From AP-15 sp963724435 (GTDB taxonomy: Bacteria; Pseudomonadota; Alphaproteobacteria; ATCC43930; CGMCC-115725), in NCBI GenBank assembly GCA_963724435.1, contig CAVRUN010000007.1, forward strand, positions 1 to 64,000: 64,000 nucleotides of DNA, read 5' to 3'. The number at the start of each line of letters is the position of its first letter. Position 1 is the first letter of the stretch. Both the position numbers and the translations under genes were made by a program. Shown piece after piece: positions 53,141 through 62,392 of this stretch. Under the pieces are notes generated by a model. It saw nothing but the letters and a program-made list of their open reading frames with translations. It did no database searches and was not told where the DNA came from.

Positions 53141-54436
53141 GTGGACGGATTGTGGGAACGGACGGCTGCGGGCAACTCGGCACTGGCCGAGTCAGCGCCA
53201 CGGCGATGGCGCATCGTAATTATCGGCGCCGGGTTTGGCGGGCTGACAGCTGCGAAGAAGCTCGACCGGATCGATGCCGAGGTGACGGTCATCGACCGCC
53301 GCAACTATCATTTGTTTCAGCCACTGCTCTATCAAGTTGCGACCGCGGCCTTATCGCCAGCCGATATCGCCGGTCCGATCCGCGGCATTCTCGGGCGGCA
53401 AAGAAACACTCGCGTGCAGTTGGGCACAGTAACCGGGATCGATGTTCCTGGGCATCAGGTGCTGATCGGAGAACGCCGCATCCCGTATGATCAGCTGCTG
53501 ATCGCGACCGGAGCGCGTGATGCCTATTTCGGCCACGACGACTGGGCGTCAGCCACTTGCGCCTTGAAGACGATCGAGGAGGCCACGGCGATGCGCCGGC
53601 GCATTCTCGTCGCTTTCGAGCGCGCCGAGGAATGGGACGACGAAGCCGAACGCCGGCGGCTATTGACCTTTGTCATCATTGGCGGCGGTCCGACCGGTGT
53701 CGAACTCGCCGGCGCGATCGCCGAACTCGCTAAAGCCGCACTCGCCCGCGACTTTCGCCGCATTGATCCGACGACGGCCCGAATTGTTCTGGTCGAGGCG
53801 GAGTCGCGCCTGCTGTCGGGGTTTGCGCCGCGATTGTCGGCGGTCGCGGCCAACGCGTTGCAACGGCTCGGGGTCGAGCTGCGGCTCGGGGTCAGGGTCA
53901 CACAGTGCGATGCTGATGGCGCGGCGCTTGGCAATGAGCGGATCGAAAGCCGGACTTTGATCTGGGCTGCCGGCGTCGCAGCCTCGCCGGCCGCCGATTG
54001 GCTCCAAATCAAGCCAGGGCGGGGCGGGCGCGTACCGGTAAGCGCTGACCTGACACTGCCGGGCCATCCCGAAATTTTTGTGATCGGTGACACGGCCGAA
54101 ATTGAAGGTCAGCATTTGCCAGGTGTTGCGCCGGTCGCCAAGCAGGAAGGCGCGTATGTAGCGCGGGTTATCAAATCGCGGCTCGCCAGCAAGCCGTCGC
54201 CTGGTCCATTTCGCTATCACAATCTCGGCATGCTCGCCACGATCGGGCGCAAGGAAGCCGTCATCGATTTCGGCTGGTCGCGGTTGACCGGCCGGGTCGC
54301 CTGGGTGATTTGGAGTGTCGCCCACATCTATTATCTGATCGGGTTTCGCAACAGGCTAGCCGTGGCGATCGATTGGCTGTGGTCGTACCTGACCTATCAG
54401 CGCGGCGCTCGCCTGATCACCGGCGAGTACATGTAA
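53141..54436 (+). CDS. ndh: Type II NADH dehydrogenase / NAD(P)-FAD oxidoreductase
   Basis: Single-subunit, non-pumping NADH:quinone oxidoreductase bound to the inner membrane. The FAD loop is VIIGAGFGGLTAAKKL, the NADH loop is FVIIGGGPTGVELAGAIAEL, the quinone-site region is APVAKQEGAYVARVI, and FVIGDTA holds FAD. The C-terminal hydrophobic segment (VAWVIWSVAHIYYLIGFRNR) anchors it. GTG 53141 has AAGGAG 9 bases upstream and is preferred over GTG 53105. Confidence 0.92.
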   Translation: MDGLWERTAAGNSALAESAPRRWRIVIIGAGFGGLTAAKKLDRIDAEVTVIDRRNYHLFQPLLYQVATAALSPADIAGPIRGILGRQRNTRVQLGTVTGIDVPGHQVLIGERRIPYDQLLIATGARDAYFGHDDWASATCALKTIEEATAMRRRILVAFERAEEWDDEAERRRLLTFVIIGGGPTGVELAGAIAELAKAALARDFRRIDPTTARIVLVEAESRLLSGFAPRLSAVAANALQRLGVELRLGVRVTQCDADGAALGNERIESRTLIWAAGVAASPAADWLQIKPGRGGRVPVSADLTLPGHPEIFVIGDTAEIEGQHLPGVAPVAKQEGAYVARVIKSRLASKPSPGPFRYHNLGMLATIGRKEAVIDFGWSRLTGRVAWVIWSVAHIYYLIGFRNRLAVAIDWLWSYLTYQRGARLITGEYM

Positions 54437-54459
54437 GCCGTTCCCTTCGCGCCAAGCGT

Positions 54460-54969
54460 TTACGGCGGCACCACCATGTCTATGTGCGGAACGCCAAGAT
54501 CGTCATAGGGCGGGCCGATTTCGGCAAAACCGAAGCTGCGATAAAAGCGCGCGAGATGGAGCTGGGCACTGAGCGCGATCGGTTGACCGGGATGGCGTTC
54601 GGCGCAAAACGATAACGCCTCGGTCATCAGCCGGCGGCCGAGAGCTCGCCCGCGCATTTCGGCTGCGATCGCAACGCGGCCGATCCGCACTGCCGACGCG
54701 GTGTCGGACGGCAGCAGCATCCGGAGATAACCCGTGAGCGCGCCTTCGGAGCGCAACAGCAGATGCTGCGCATTCAGATCGAGACCATCGAGATCGGGAT
54801 AGGCCGAGCGCTGTTCGACGACAAAGATCTGCTGCCGGAACTGCAGCAACTCGTAAAGCGCCGGCACCGACAGATCTTCGAAACGCTGCCATTGAGTGGT
54901 GATCCTGGAAGCAATCTTTGGCAAGCTGTTCAGCGTCTCAGAGCGGGAAGGCTGTCGCCATGCAACCAC
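54460..54969 (-). CDS. GNAT-family N-acetyltransferase (ElaA-like)
   Basis: A 169-residue acetyltransferase of the ElaA type. QWQRFEDLSVPALYELLQFR, QQIFVVEQRSAYPDLDGLDL, the acetyl-CoA loop IGRVAIAAEMRGRALGRRLM and LARFYRSFGFAEIG are the family blocks. The first 24 residues are unconserved, so the real start may be downstream; the annotated start overlaps the divergent deacetylase start by ten bases. The physiological substrate is unknown. Confidence 0.88.
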   Translation of the reverse strand: MVAWRQPSRSETLNSLPKIASRITTQWQRFEDLSVPALYELLQFRQQIFVVEQRSAYPDLDGLDLNAQHLLLRSEGALTGYLRMLLPSDTASAVRIGRVAIAAEMRGRALGRRLMTEALSFCAERHPGQPIALSAQLHLARFYRSFGFAEIGPPYDDLGVPHIDMVVPP

Positions 54970-55841
54970 GAGATTATGGACCGTTTCCCTATGTGCCGAT
55001 CAAGGACCGACCAAAGCTGACCTGGCCAGACAATGCCCGGCTCGCCGTCTGGGTCATTCCGAATATCGAGTTCTTTCCGCTGACCCGCGGGATCCCGCCT
55101 AATCCCGGAGCGCCGGCCGGCAATCCGCCATCGGTCCGCGCCTGGGCGCAGCGCGATTATGGCAACCGCGTTGGCATCTGGCGACTCATGGATTTGCTGA
55201 GCAAGCATGGCATCCGCGCCAGCCCGACGTTGAATAGCGACATTTGTGACCATCATCCGCAGATTGTTCGCGCTGCGATCGAGCTCGGCTGGGAAATCCT
55301 CGGCCACAACCAGACCAACAGCGTGTGGCTCGACGCGCTGAGCCCGGAAGAGGAGCGCGAAACAATCCACCGCACGCTGTCGCGCATCGCCGAGATGACC
55401 GGCAAAAAGCCGGCGGGCTGGCTCGGCAGCGGGCTCGCCGAGACCTGGCACACGCTCGATTTCCTCGCTGATGAAGGTTGTCTCTACGTCGCCGATTGGG
55501 TCAACGATGACCAGCCTTACATGATGGATATCGGTGGCCGGCCGCTGGTCTCGATCCCCTATTCCTACGAGATCAACGACGCGCCCTTCATCGGCTCCCG
55601 CGCCGGCACGATCGATGCGTTTGAAACGGCGATCCGACGCCAGTTCGACACGCTCTACGCCGAGGGCGCGCACTCCGGGCGGGTGATGGCGATCTGCCTG
55701 CATCCCTACATCGTAGGCGTCCCGCACCGGATTGCCGGTCTCGATTCCGCACTCGGCTATATCCGCGCCCATGACGGCGTGTGGTTCGCGACAGGCGAGG
55801 AAATCGTGCGCCATTGGTTACAGTCGGGCGCCGTTTTCTGA
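54960..55841 (+). CDS. Polysaccharide deacetylase-family protein (PuuE/NodB-fold)
   Basis: A NodB-fold hydrolase of 293 residues. The metal-site pattern is altered relative to chitin deacetylases: TLNSDICDHHPQIV carries the first acidic/His set, ILGHNQTNS the second, and LHPYIVGVPHR the C-terminal His. This is the pattern of allantoinase/uricase-associated (PuuE-like) and related carbon-nitrogen bond enzymes. ATG 54960 has GGGAAGG nine bases before. The substrate is unknown. Confidence 0.85.
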   Translation: MQPRDYGPFPYVPIKDRPKLTWPDNARLAVWVIPNIEFFPLTRGIPPNPGAPAGNPPSVRAWAQRDYGNRVGIWRLMDLLSKHGIRASPTLNSDICDHHPQIVRAAIELGWEILGHNQTNSVWLDALSPEEERETIHRTLSRIAEMTGKKPAGWLGSGLAETWHTLDFLADEGCLYVADWVNDDQPYMMDIGGRPLVSIPYSYEINDAPFIGSRAGTIDAFETAIRRQFDTLYAEGAHSGRVMAICLHPYIVGVPHRIAGLDSALGYIRAHDGVWFATGEEIVRHWLQSGAVF

Positions 55842-55879
55842 TCGTTACGCGTTTGCGACGGGCGGCGGAGCCCGACGGG

Positions 55880-56422
55880 TTAGCCGGCGAAGGCTGCAAC
55901 GATGACGAATAGTGCCCCGCTGACGCCGAACAGGATCAGCGGATTGAGCTGCGGCCAGCGCAGCAGCACCCCGGTGGCGACCGCCGCTGCAGCCCATACG
56001 GCGCCGCCGCCCGCGGCCTGCAATACCGCGAGCCCGCCAGCCAGCATCAGTCCGGCGGCAATCGGCGCCAAGCCGCGTTCGATAGCACTGTGCCATAGCG
56101 AGCCGCGCCACCGCCCCCACACTCGAGATACGCCAAAGACCAGCAGCGACGATGGCAGATAGAGTGCTACGGTTGCGGTCACCGCTCCGGCCCAGCCCGC
56201 GACCTTCCAGCCGATCAATGTCGAAAGCATTGTGCCGGGGCCGGGGGCGGCACGCGAGATCGCGAACAGATCGGCAAATTCACGATGCGTCGTCCAATGA
56301 TGAACGGCGACCGATTGATGTTCGATTTCGGCCAACAGCGAGGCGCCGCCGCCGATCGAAAACAACGACAACGGCCCAAAGACAACGATCAACCCCAAGA
56401 GGCTGCGCCAAAGCTCAGGCAT
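55880..56422 (-). CDS. Chromate transporter family, second half (short-chain ChrA)
   Basis: A 180-residue membrane protein with about six spans. It has the CHR pattern FGPLSLFSIGGGASLLAEI, FADLFAISRAAPGPGTMLST and GWKVAGWAGAVTATVALYLP. It follows the other half with one base between the stop and this start. Paired short-chain CHR proteins act together as an anion (chromate) exporter; chromate specificity is family inference. Confidence 0.88.
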   Translation of the reverse strand: MPELWRSLLGLIVVFGPLSLFSIGGGASLLAEIEHQSVAVHHWTTHREFADLFAISRAAPGPGTMLSTLIGWKVAGWAGAVTATVALYLPSSLLVFGVSRVWGRWRGSLWHSAIERGLAPIAAGLMLAGGLAVLQAAGGGAVWAAAAVATGVLLRWPQLNPLILFGVSGALFVIVAAFAG

Positions 56423-56423
56423 C

Positions 56424-56999
56424 TCAGGTTGCCGGACGTTGCAGCAGCGCAAGCGCGATCCCGATCGGGGCCAGGCACGCGATGACCGGAAGCATCGGCC
56501 AGCGCAGCACCCCGACGGCGACAACGGTAGCAATCGTAATAAAAAGCTGGCCGATCTCGCTCCGTCTGCGAGGGACCAACATCAGCCCTGTGGCAAAGGT
56601 CAGGCCGATCGCCGCCCCGGCGACCCCGTCGAGAAAGGCATGCGCGACAGAGTTGCCGGCGATCCGCGCAAAACCCGCGGCGAGACCGACCACAATAAAC
56701 AACGGTCCGGATAACAGCCCGAAAACCGCCACCAAGGCCCCCCATCCGCCGCGCAAGCGTTGCCCGACCAGCACCGTCAGATTGACGCCGCTCGAGCCCG
56801 GCACGACGCGACTGAGGCCGACCCCAGCGAGATAGGTCTGGTCGTCGATCCAATGCTGGCGCTGGACAATGGCGCGATACAGCCAGGCCGCGGTGCCGCC
56901 GCCAAAGCTGGTGATGCCAAGCCGAAAGAACGCCACGAAAATCGCACCAAGGGCGATCTGCGCGGTGTCGTTCATCTGTCGTTCGGTGATCTCCGCCAT
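56424..56999 (-). CDS. Chromate transporter family, first half (short-chain ChrA)
   Basis: A homologous half of about 191 residues with LGAIFVAFFRLGITSFGGGT, LAGVGLSRVVPGSSGVNLTV and GGWGALVAVFGLLSGPLFIV. The start is MAEITERQMNDTAQ at 56999 (the frame is open to 57044). The two halves are oriented oppositely in the membrane in this family and work as a heterodimer. Confidence 0.88.
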   Translation of the reverse strand: MAEITERQMNDTAQIALGAIFVAFFRLGITSFGGGTAAWLYRAIVQRQHWIDDQTYLAGVGLSRVVPGSSGVNLTVLVGQRLRGGWGALVAVFGLLSGPLFIVVGLAAGFARIAGNSVAHAFLDGVAGAAIGLTFATGLMLVPRRRSEIGQLFITIATVVAVGVLRWPMLPVIACLAPIGIALALLQRPAT

Positions 57000-57117
57000 C
57001 TCGTCCCCCACAAGCCGCGGGCCGAGGCTAGCCGCTTGTTCCACATCAGGCGAGCGGGTTTGCGACCCAGATCACCCGGTCCGCAGGGTTGGCCGGGATG
57101 CGATCGGTGGCTCAATC

Positions 57118-58062
57118 CTAGCCGGCGGCGGCGAACGGGTTTTCAATCGTCGCAGGCGCAGCCTGGGAGAAGGGCGAGGCGCGGATCATGTCGATTAGGC
57201 AACGCAATGCCGCCGGCACCTGCCGATGCCCGGGATAGTAAATGTAGAGGCCCTCCAACGACACCGACCAGTCCTCCAGGACGCGCGCGAGCTGGCCCGA
57301 GCGCAAGAACGGTTCGGCCAAGGATTCGATCGTGTAAGCAATGCCGAGCCCGTCGACGGCAGCGCGCAGCGCGAGTTCGGGGTCGTTGACCGTAAGCCGG
57401 CCATCGACCGAGATCCGCAGCGACTTGCCGCCCCGTTCGAACGGCCACTCGATCGGAGCCCCGTCAACGGCGCGCCGATACTGCACGCAATCGTCGGCGG
57501 CGAGATCCTCCGGCGTGCGTGGTGGCCGCCGCCGCACGAAATAAGCTGGCGAGCCGACGACCACGAGTTTCATTGGCCCGGTCACGCGCGCGGCAATCAT
57601 ATCGGCATCTGCCCGGTCCTGTGGTCCGATCCCGGCATCAAATCCTTTCGCGACAATATCGGCCGGCGCCTCGTCGAGATAAAGCTCGAGTTGGACGTCC
57701 GGATAGGCTGATAGAAAGCGGGCCCAAATCGGCACGATGACCGCTGCGGCAGCCGAGTGAGTCGCGTAGATCCGCAGCCGGCCGAACGGGCGGCTTTGTT
57801 CCTCACCGAGGTCTTCGAGCGCTGCCGAGATCTGGTTGACCGCCGGCCGCAGCCGCTCGACAAGGCGCAACCCGGCATCGGTCAACGAAACGCTGCGGGT
57901 CGTGCGGTTGAGTAATCGCACACCCAACCTCTCCTCAAGCTGCCGGATCGTGTGGCTGAGCGCCGACGGGCTGACGCCGAGACGTGCGGCCGCGACCCGA
58001 AAGTTTAGGTGTTCCGCGAGCGCGACAAACGCCGCGAGTGCCGAGATGTCACCGCGGCGCAT
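57118..58062 (-). CDS. LysR-family transcriptional regulator
   Basis: A 314-residue LysR protein with the N-terminal winged HTH (ISALAAFVALAEHLNFRVAA, RLGVSPSALSHTIRQLEERL, RLLNRTTRSVSLTDAG) and the periplasmic-binding-like effector domain from about 90. It is of the CrgA/DsdC-like subgroup that often regulates transporters. It is divergent from emrA with about 100 bases between, which makes control of the EmrAB pump likely (inference). Confidence 0.93.
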   Translation of the reverse strand: MRRGDISALAAFVALAEHLNFRVAAARLGVSPSALSHTIRQLEERLGVRLLNRTTRSVSLTDAGLRLVERLRPAVNQISAALEDLGEEQSRPFGRLRIYATHSAAAAVIVPIWARFLSAYPDVQLELYLDEAPADIVAKGFDAGIGPQDRADADMIAARVTGPMKLVVVGSPAYFVRRRPPRTPEDLAADDCVQYRRAVDGAPIEWPFERGGKSLRISVDGRLTVNDPELALRAAVDGLGIAYTIESLAEPFLRSGQLARVLEDWSVSLEGLYIYYPGHRQVPAALRCLIDMIRASPFSQAAPATIENPFAAAG

Positions 58063-58166
58063 TCATGAAAGCTCCTCATCATCGAATGCAATCCTCATGG
58101 ATTATCCTTTTGCTTCTTGATCAACACCTTGGCTGTGAGAAATCGTCAATTGATGAAGGAGTAACC

Positions 58167-59414
58167 ATGCCTGTTGACCGCGACCCGGGTTTGCAGGGCG
58201 CGGACATTCTCGAAGCGCCGCCGGAAGCCCGTAGCACCCCTATCAGACGACAGGAACCACCCACCGATCGTGGCCTGGCGCCGACCCCGGAGCAGCTGAA
58301 GCCGGCTCCGGATGAGCAATCCCCGGAAGTTGAGGAACAAACCCCACAACGCTCGCGCCGCAGATGGCTACGCTGGGGGTTGTTCCTGCTGCTGCCGATC
58401 GTGCTGTTCGTCGGTGCCTATTTTTACTTTGAGGGCGGCGCGTACATGTCGACCGATGATGCCTACGTCGAAGCCGACAAAGTCGGGCTGTCGACCGACG
58501 TCTCCGGTCTGGTGAAGTCGATCGACGTCAAGGATAATCAGCACGTCGTGGCAGGCCAGCCGCTGTTCCGGCTCGAACCGCTGCCGTTTCAGCTAAAATT
58601 GGACGAGGCGCAAGCCCAGCTCGGCCTCGTTCGCGACAATCTAGATGCTCTCAAAGCCAATTATCTGAACATGCAAGCGCAAATAATACAGGCGCAGGAT
58701 CAGGTCGCCTTCAACCAGCGCCAGTACATGCGCCAACAGATCCTTGCAAAGGAGCAGTTCGCGCCACAAACGGCACTGGACCAAGCTTGGATCAATCTGA
58801 GGACATCGCAGCAAACGCTGGCCTCAGACAAGGCCCAGTTGGCGGCGATCATTGCGAACCTTGATGGCAACCCGAACATTCCGATCGAGCAACACCCGCA
58901 ATATCGCCAGGCTTTGGCGCAGCGCGACGAGGACGCCCGCGAGCTCCGGGACACGGTGGTCAGGGCCCCATATGAAGGGTCGGTCACGAACGTCCCCTCG
59001 CTGGAGCCGGGCATGTATTTGCCGGCTTCGACCACCGGCTTTTACCTCGTCGACACCGACCGGGTCTGGGTCGAGGCGCAACCCAAGGAAACCGAGCTCA
59101 CTTATGTGCGCCGCGGCCAGCCCGCGACGGTGACGGTCGACACCTATCCCGGGCGCAAATGGCACGGCACCGTAGAAAGCATCGGGCCGGCTGCTCAATC
59201 CGAATTCTCGTTGCTGCCGGCCGAGAACACTAGTGGCAATTGGGTCAAAGTCGTGCAACGGATCCCACTCCGCGTGCACATGGATGTCGCCGCGAAAGGA
59301 ACGCCGGCATTGCGCGCGGGTATGAGCGTCGAAGTCTCGGTCTATACCGGTCACAAGCGTGGGTTGCCCCATTTTCTGACAGCCCTTTTCGGCGGCGGCC
59401 GGGAGAGCGGCTGA
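58167..59414 (+). CDS. EmrA-type membrane fusion protein
   Basis: Periplasmic adaptor of a tripartite drug efflux pump, 415 residues. It has a Pro/Glu-rich cytoplasmic N-terminus, a membrane span at about 69-88 (WGLFLLLPIVLFVGAYFYF), the lipoyl half TDVSGLVKSIDVKDNQHVVA, a coiled coil at about 145-255, and the second lipoyl/beta-barrel part VRAPYEGSVTNVPSLEPGMY. ATG 58167 follows AAGGAG. Its TGA overlaps the next ATG. Confidence 0.93.
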   Translation: MPVDRDPGLQGADILEAPPEARSTPIRRQEPPTDRGLAPTPEQLKPAPDEQSPEVEEQTPQRSRRRWLRWGLFLLLPIVLFVGAYFYFEGGAYMSTDDAYVEADKVGLSTDVSGLVKSIDVKDNQHVVAGQPLFRLEPLPFQLKLDEAQAQLGLVRDNLDALKANYLNMQAQIIQAQDQVAFNQRQYMRQQILAKEQFAPQTALDQAWINLRTSQQTLASDKAQLAAIIANLDGNPNIPIEQHPQYRQALAQRDEDARELRDTVVRAPYEGSVTNVPSLEPGMYLPASTTGFYLVDTDRVWVEAQPKETELTYVRRGQPATVTVDTYPGRKWHGTVESIGPAAQSEFSLLPAENTSGNWVKVVQRIPLRVHMDVAAKGTPALRAGMSVEVSVYTGHKRGLPHFLTALFGGGRESG

Positions 59415-60961
59415 TGGCGGTATCCGCCAAGACGGCGCAAACTTCGCCAGCACCTAATCGCCTGGCGATCACTGCCGTAGTCGGGCTCGCTACAATTATG
59501 CAAGCGCTAGACACGACAATCGCCAACGTCTCGCTACCCTACATCCAAGGCAGTGTCTCGGCCAACCAGGACGAGATCGAGTGGGTGTTGACCTCCTACG
59601 TCGTTGCGGCAGCGATCATGACGCCGCCGACCGGCTATCTCGCCAACCGATTTGGCGTCAAGCGTCTGTTCCAGGCCTCGGTGGTCGGTTTCACGCTCGC
59701 CTCGATGGCATGCGGACTGGCGGATTCGCTGTACGAGCTCGTCTTGTTCCGGCTGATCCAGGGCGGTTTTGGCGCGGCCTTGGTGCCGTTGTCGCAGTCG
59801 GTGCTGCTGAACACCTACCCGAAGGAGCAACAGGGCTCGGCCATGGCCTATTGGGGCATGGCCATCATGGTTGGCCCGATCATCGGGCCAATTCTCGGCG
59901 GATGGCTGACCTACAATTACAGTTGGCGATGGGATTTTTACATCAATGTGCCGATCGGCGTTTTGGCATTTTTCGGGATGTGTTTCTTTCTTCCAGAAAC
60001 GAAACGAACAAACGCGCGGCTCGACTGGTTCGGCTTTGCCACGTTGAGCATCGCGATCGGCGCATTGCAAATCCTGCTCGACCGCGGCGAGGAACTCGAT
60101 TGGTTCGGCTCTCGGGAGATACTGATCGAAGCTGTCGTGAGCGGGTCGGCCCTTTGGCTGTTCCTGGTACACACCCTGACGGTAAACGCGCCGTTCGTTA
60201 ATCCGAAGCTATTTTGCGACCGTAATTTTGCCGCCGGCATGCTGTTCGTTTTTCTCGTCGGGGTCACCTTTTTCGCTCCACTGGCTCTGCTGCCACTCTA
60301 TCTGCAAGATTTGATGGGCTACCCGATCCTGACCGCCGGCCTGGTCATGGCGCCTCGCGGGGTTGGCACCTTGTTCGCGATGATGATCGTGGGACAGCTG
60401 ATCGGGCGTGTCGACACGCGCGTGCTGCTTGGCATAGGGCTCGCGCTGACCGCCTGGGCGATGCAGGACATGACCCAGTGGACGCCGGACGTCTCCTTCT
60501 GGACGGTGGGGATCAATGGCATCATTCAAGGTGCGGGCATGGGCTTTTTGTTTGTGCCGCTCAGCACGACGTCACTCGCGACATTGGCGCCGGAGCATCG
60601 GACCGAGGGCGCCGGTCTTTTCAACCTCTCCCGCAATATCGGATCGAGCATCGGCGTCTCGATCGTCTCGGCCCTGTTGGTCAGCGAAACTCAGGCAAAC
60701 CATGCCCAGATCGGGCAATACGTCACCTCGGTCAATCGTTTGTTTGCAGCGCCGACGATTGCGCATCTGTTGAGCCCGTTCACCGCGGCGGGGCGTGCCG
60801 CACTCGATGCCAGCGTGACGTTGCAGGCGCAGATCATCGCGTACATCGACGATTTCAAGCTGCTGATGATTCTATCGATCGCCGCATTCCCACTCCTGCT
60901 CCTATTCAAGCGCCCGCCGCGCCCAGGGCGTTCCGACGAACATTTGCTCGCCGCTCACTGA
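59414..60961 (+). CDS. EmrB-type MFS drug transporter (DHA2, 14 spans)
   Basis: Proton-driven inner-membrane exporter of 515 residues. MFS motifs are LDTTIANVSLPYIQG (DHA2 signature), LTSYVVAAAIMTPPTGYLAN, RFGVKRLF (motif A) and WGMAIMVGPIIGPILGGWLT (motif C). Fourteen hydrophobic segments fit the DHA2 family. The start overlaps the emrA stop (TGATG), so the two are coupled. Substrates cannot be told. Confidence 0.95.
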   Translation: MAVSAKTAQTSPAPNRLAITAVVGLATIMQALDTTIANVSLPYIQGSVSANQDEIEWVLTSYVVAAAIMTPPTGYLANRFGVKRLFQASVVGFTLASMACGLADSLYELVLFRLIQGGFGAALVPLSQSVLLNTYPKEQQGSAMAYWGMAIMVGPIIGPILGGWLTYNYSWRWDFYINVPIGVLAFFGMCFFLPETKRTNARLDWFGFATLSIAIGALQILLDRGEELDWFGSREILIEAVVSGSALWLFLVHTLTVNAPFVNPKLFCDRNFAAGMLFVFLVGVTFFAPLALLPLYLQDLMGYPILTAGLVMAPRGVGTLFAMMIVGQLIGRVDTRVLLGIGLALTAWAMQDMTQWTPDVSFWTVGINGIIQGAGMGFLFVPLSTTSLATLAPEHRTEGAGLFNLSRNIGSSIGVSIVSALLVSETQANHAQIGQYVTSVNRLFAAPTIAHLLSPFTAAGRAALDASVTLQAQIIAYIDDFKLLMILSIAAFPLLLLFKRPPRPGRSDEHLLAAH

Positions 60962-60981
60962 AAGTCTGAGCGCCGGGCGTC

Positions 60982-62343
60982 CTAATTTGGAGAGATTTTG
61001 GCGGCGGTGGCGCGGGCGCGTTCGGCGGCATCGCGGGCCATATCGGCGCAAAGACCGGTATAGGCAGTTGGGTCGAGCAAGGCGGCGATAGCTTCGCGGC
61101 CGAGATGACCGGAGACCCGCAGGTCGGCAGCGAGCAGTTCGGCAAATGAGCGGTTCTCGACAAAGGCCGCCTGCGCGGCGTCGTAGACCACATCGTGCGC
61201 GTGCTGGCGCCCGATTACGGCTCCGAGGTTAAGCATCACGGCCTCGGCCATGATTAGCCCGCCGCCAAGATCGAGGTTTTTGCGCATCCGCTCGGGATCG
61301 AGGCGCAGCCCGCGCAGCACCTCGACAAGCCGGGCCAGCATGTCGCCCATCGCGATCGCGGCCCGAGCTTCGGCGGATTCCATGATCAGGCTCGTCGTCC
61401 GGTCGGCCTCGTGTTCGGTCTGCATCGCCTCGAGCGCCAATGGCACGCAGCTGCGAATTTCGGCCGAAGCGGCGATAATGTCCTGACACAGCTTGGGATT
61501 GCGCTTTTGCGGCATTGTCGAGCTGCCGACTGTGCCGGGCGGCACCGGTTCCTCGACTTCGCCGAATTCGGTCTTCATTAGGGTATAGATTTCGCGCGCG
61601 ATCTTGCCGCAGGTCCCCGCGACAAGCCCAAACAAACAGATATTTTCGGCCAAGTGGTCGCCGATCGTGCGCGCCGGCACCCGCATCGGCAGCATCCCGA
61701 GTTGTCGGCCGATCCCCTCCTGCACCTTCGGGCCATGTGCGCCCAGCGAAGCGAAAGTACCCGCCCCGCCGCCCAGCATCGCAACAAAGATCCGCGGAGC
61801 CGCTTGGCGCAGCCGCTCGACATGGCGGATCATCTCGTCAATCCACACCGCGGGCTTGTAGCCAAAGGTCGCGGGCACCGCGTGCTGGCCATGGGTGCGT
61901 CCGGCGATCGGCATATCGGCGCCGCGTTCGGCGAGATCGGCCATCGCCCGCAATGCCTCGCCGATCAGCTGCAGAAACACCTGGTGCGCCTGCCGCAATA
62001 CGATCAGATCACCGGTTTGGGTGATGTTTTGCGTCGTCGCTCCCCAATGAACCCAGCCGCCATGCGGCTCGCCGACAACCCGGCTCAACTCCCAGACGAG
62101 CGGCACGATCGTGTGGCCGGTGCGGGCAAAGCCCTCATCGATGCGGGCGCGGTCGAGAAGTTCGAGTTGCGCCTTGGCCGCGATCGCCTCGGCCGCATCG
62201 GGCGGAATGATCCCGAGATCGGCCTGCGCTTTGGCCAATGCCGTCTCGACATCGAGCCACGCCTGCCAGCGGTTTTCCTGGGCGTACAACCCGCGGATCC
62301 CCGGGTCCGAAACCCGCGCAGCCGTCGGCAATTCGTCAACCAT
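60982..62343 (-). CDS. Fumarase/aspartase superfamily lyase (adenylosuccinate lyase / PcaB-like)
   Basis: A 453-residue lyase with the superfamily signature GSSTMPQKRNPKLCQDIIAA, the substrate regions HWGATTQNITQTGD and GRTHGQHAVPATFGYK, and an N-terminal DPGIRGLYAQENRWQAWLDV. This mixture is seen in PurB-like and 3-carboxymuconate cycloisomerase-like enzymes. As the neighbour is a peptide-type binding protein, not a purine gene, a catabolic lyase is more likely than the housekeeping PurB (inference). The frame is open from GTG 62355; ATG 62343 is taken. Confidence 0.88.
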   Translation of the reverse strand: MVDELPTAARVSDPGIRGLYAQENRWQAWLDVETALAKAQADLGIIPPDAAEAIAAKAQLELLDRARIDEGFARTGHTIVPLVWELSRVVGEPHGGWVHWGATTQNITQTGDLIVLRQAHQVFLQLIGEALRAMADLAERGADMPIAGRTHGQHAVPATFGYKPAVWIDEMIRHVERLRQAAPRIFVAMLGGGAGTFASLGAHGPKVQEGIGRQLGMLPMRVPARTIGDHLAENICLFGLVAGTCGKIAREIYTLMKTEFGEVEEPVPPGTVGSSTMPQKRNPKLCQDIIAASAEIRSCVPLALEAMQTEHEADRTTSLIMESAEARAAIAMGDMLARLVEVLRGLRLDPERMRKNLDLGGGLIMAEAVMLNLGAVIGRQHAHDVVYDAAQAAFVENRSFAELLAADLRVSGHLGREAIAALLDPTAYTGLCADMARDAAERARATAAKISPN

Positions 62344-62370
62344 GGCGCTACTCACTCTTCGGACGAGGTG

Positions 62371-62387
62371 CGGAGAACTTTTCTCCG
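62371..62387. repeat. Perfect hairpin CGGAGAA-CTT-TTCTCCG between two genes
   Basis: A 7-bp stem with a 3-base loop lies in the short gap between the binding-protein stop and the lyase start, both on the minus strand. It could act as an mRNA stability or attenuation element. Its loop-side T-run is too short for a clear terminator. Confidence 0.45.
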
Positions 62388-62392
62388 GTGCG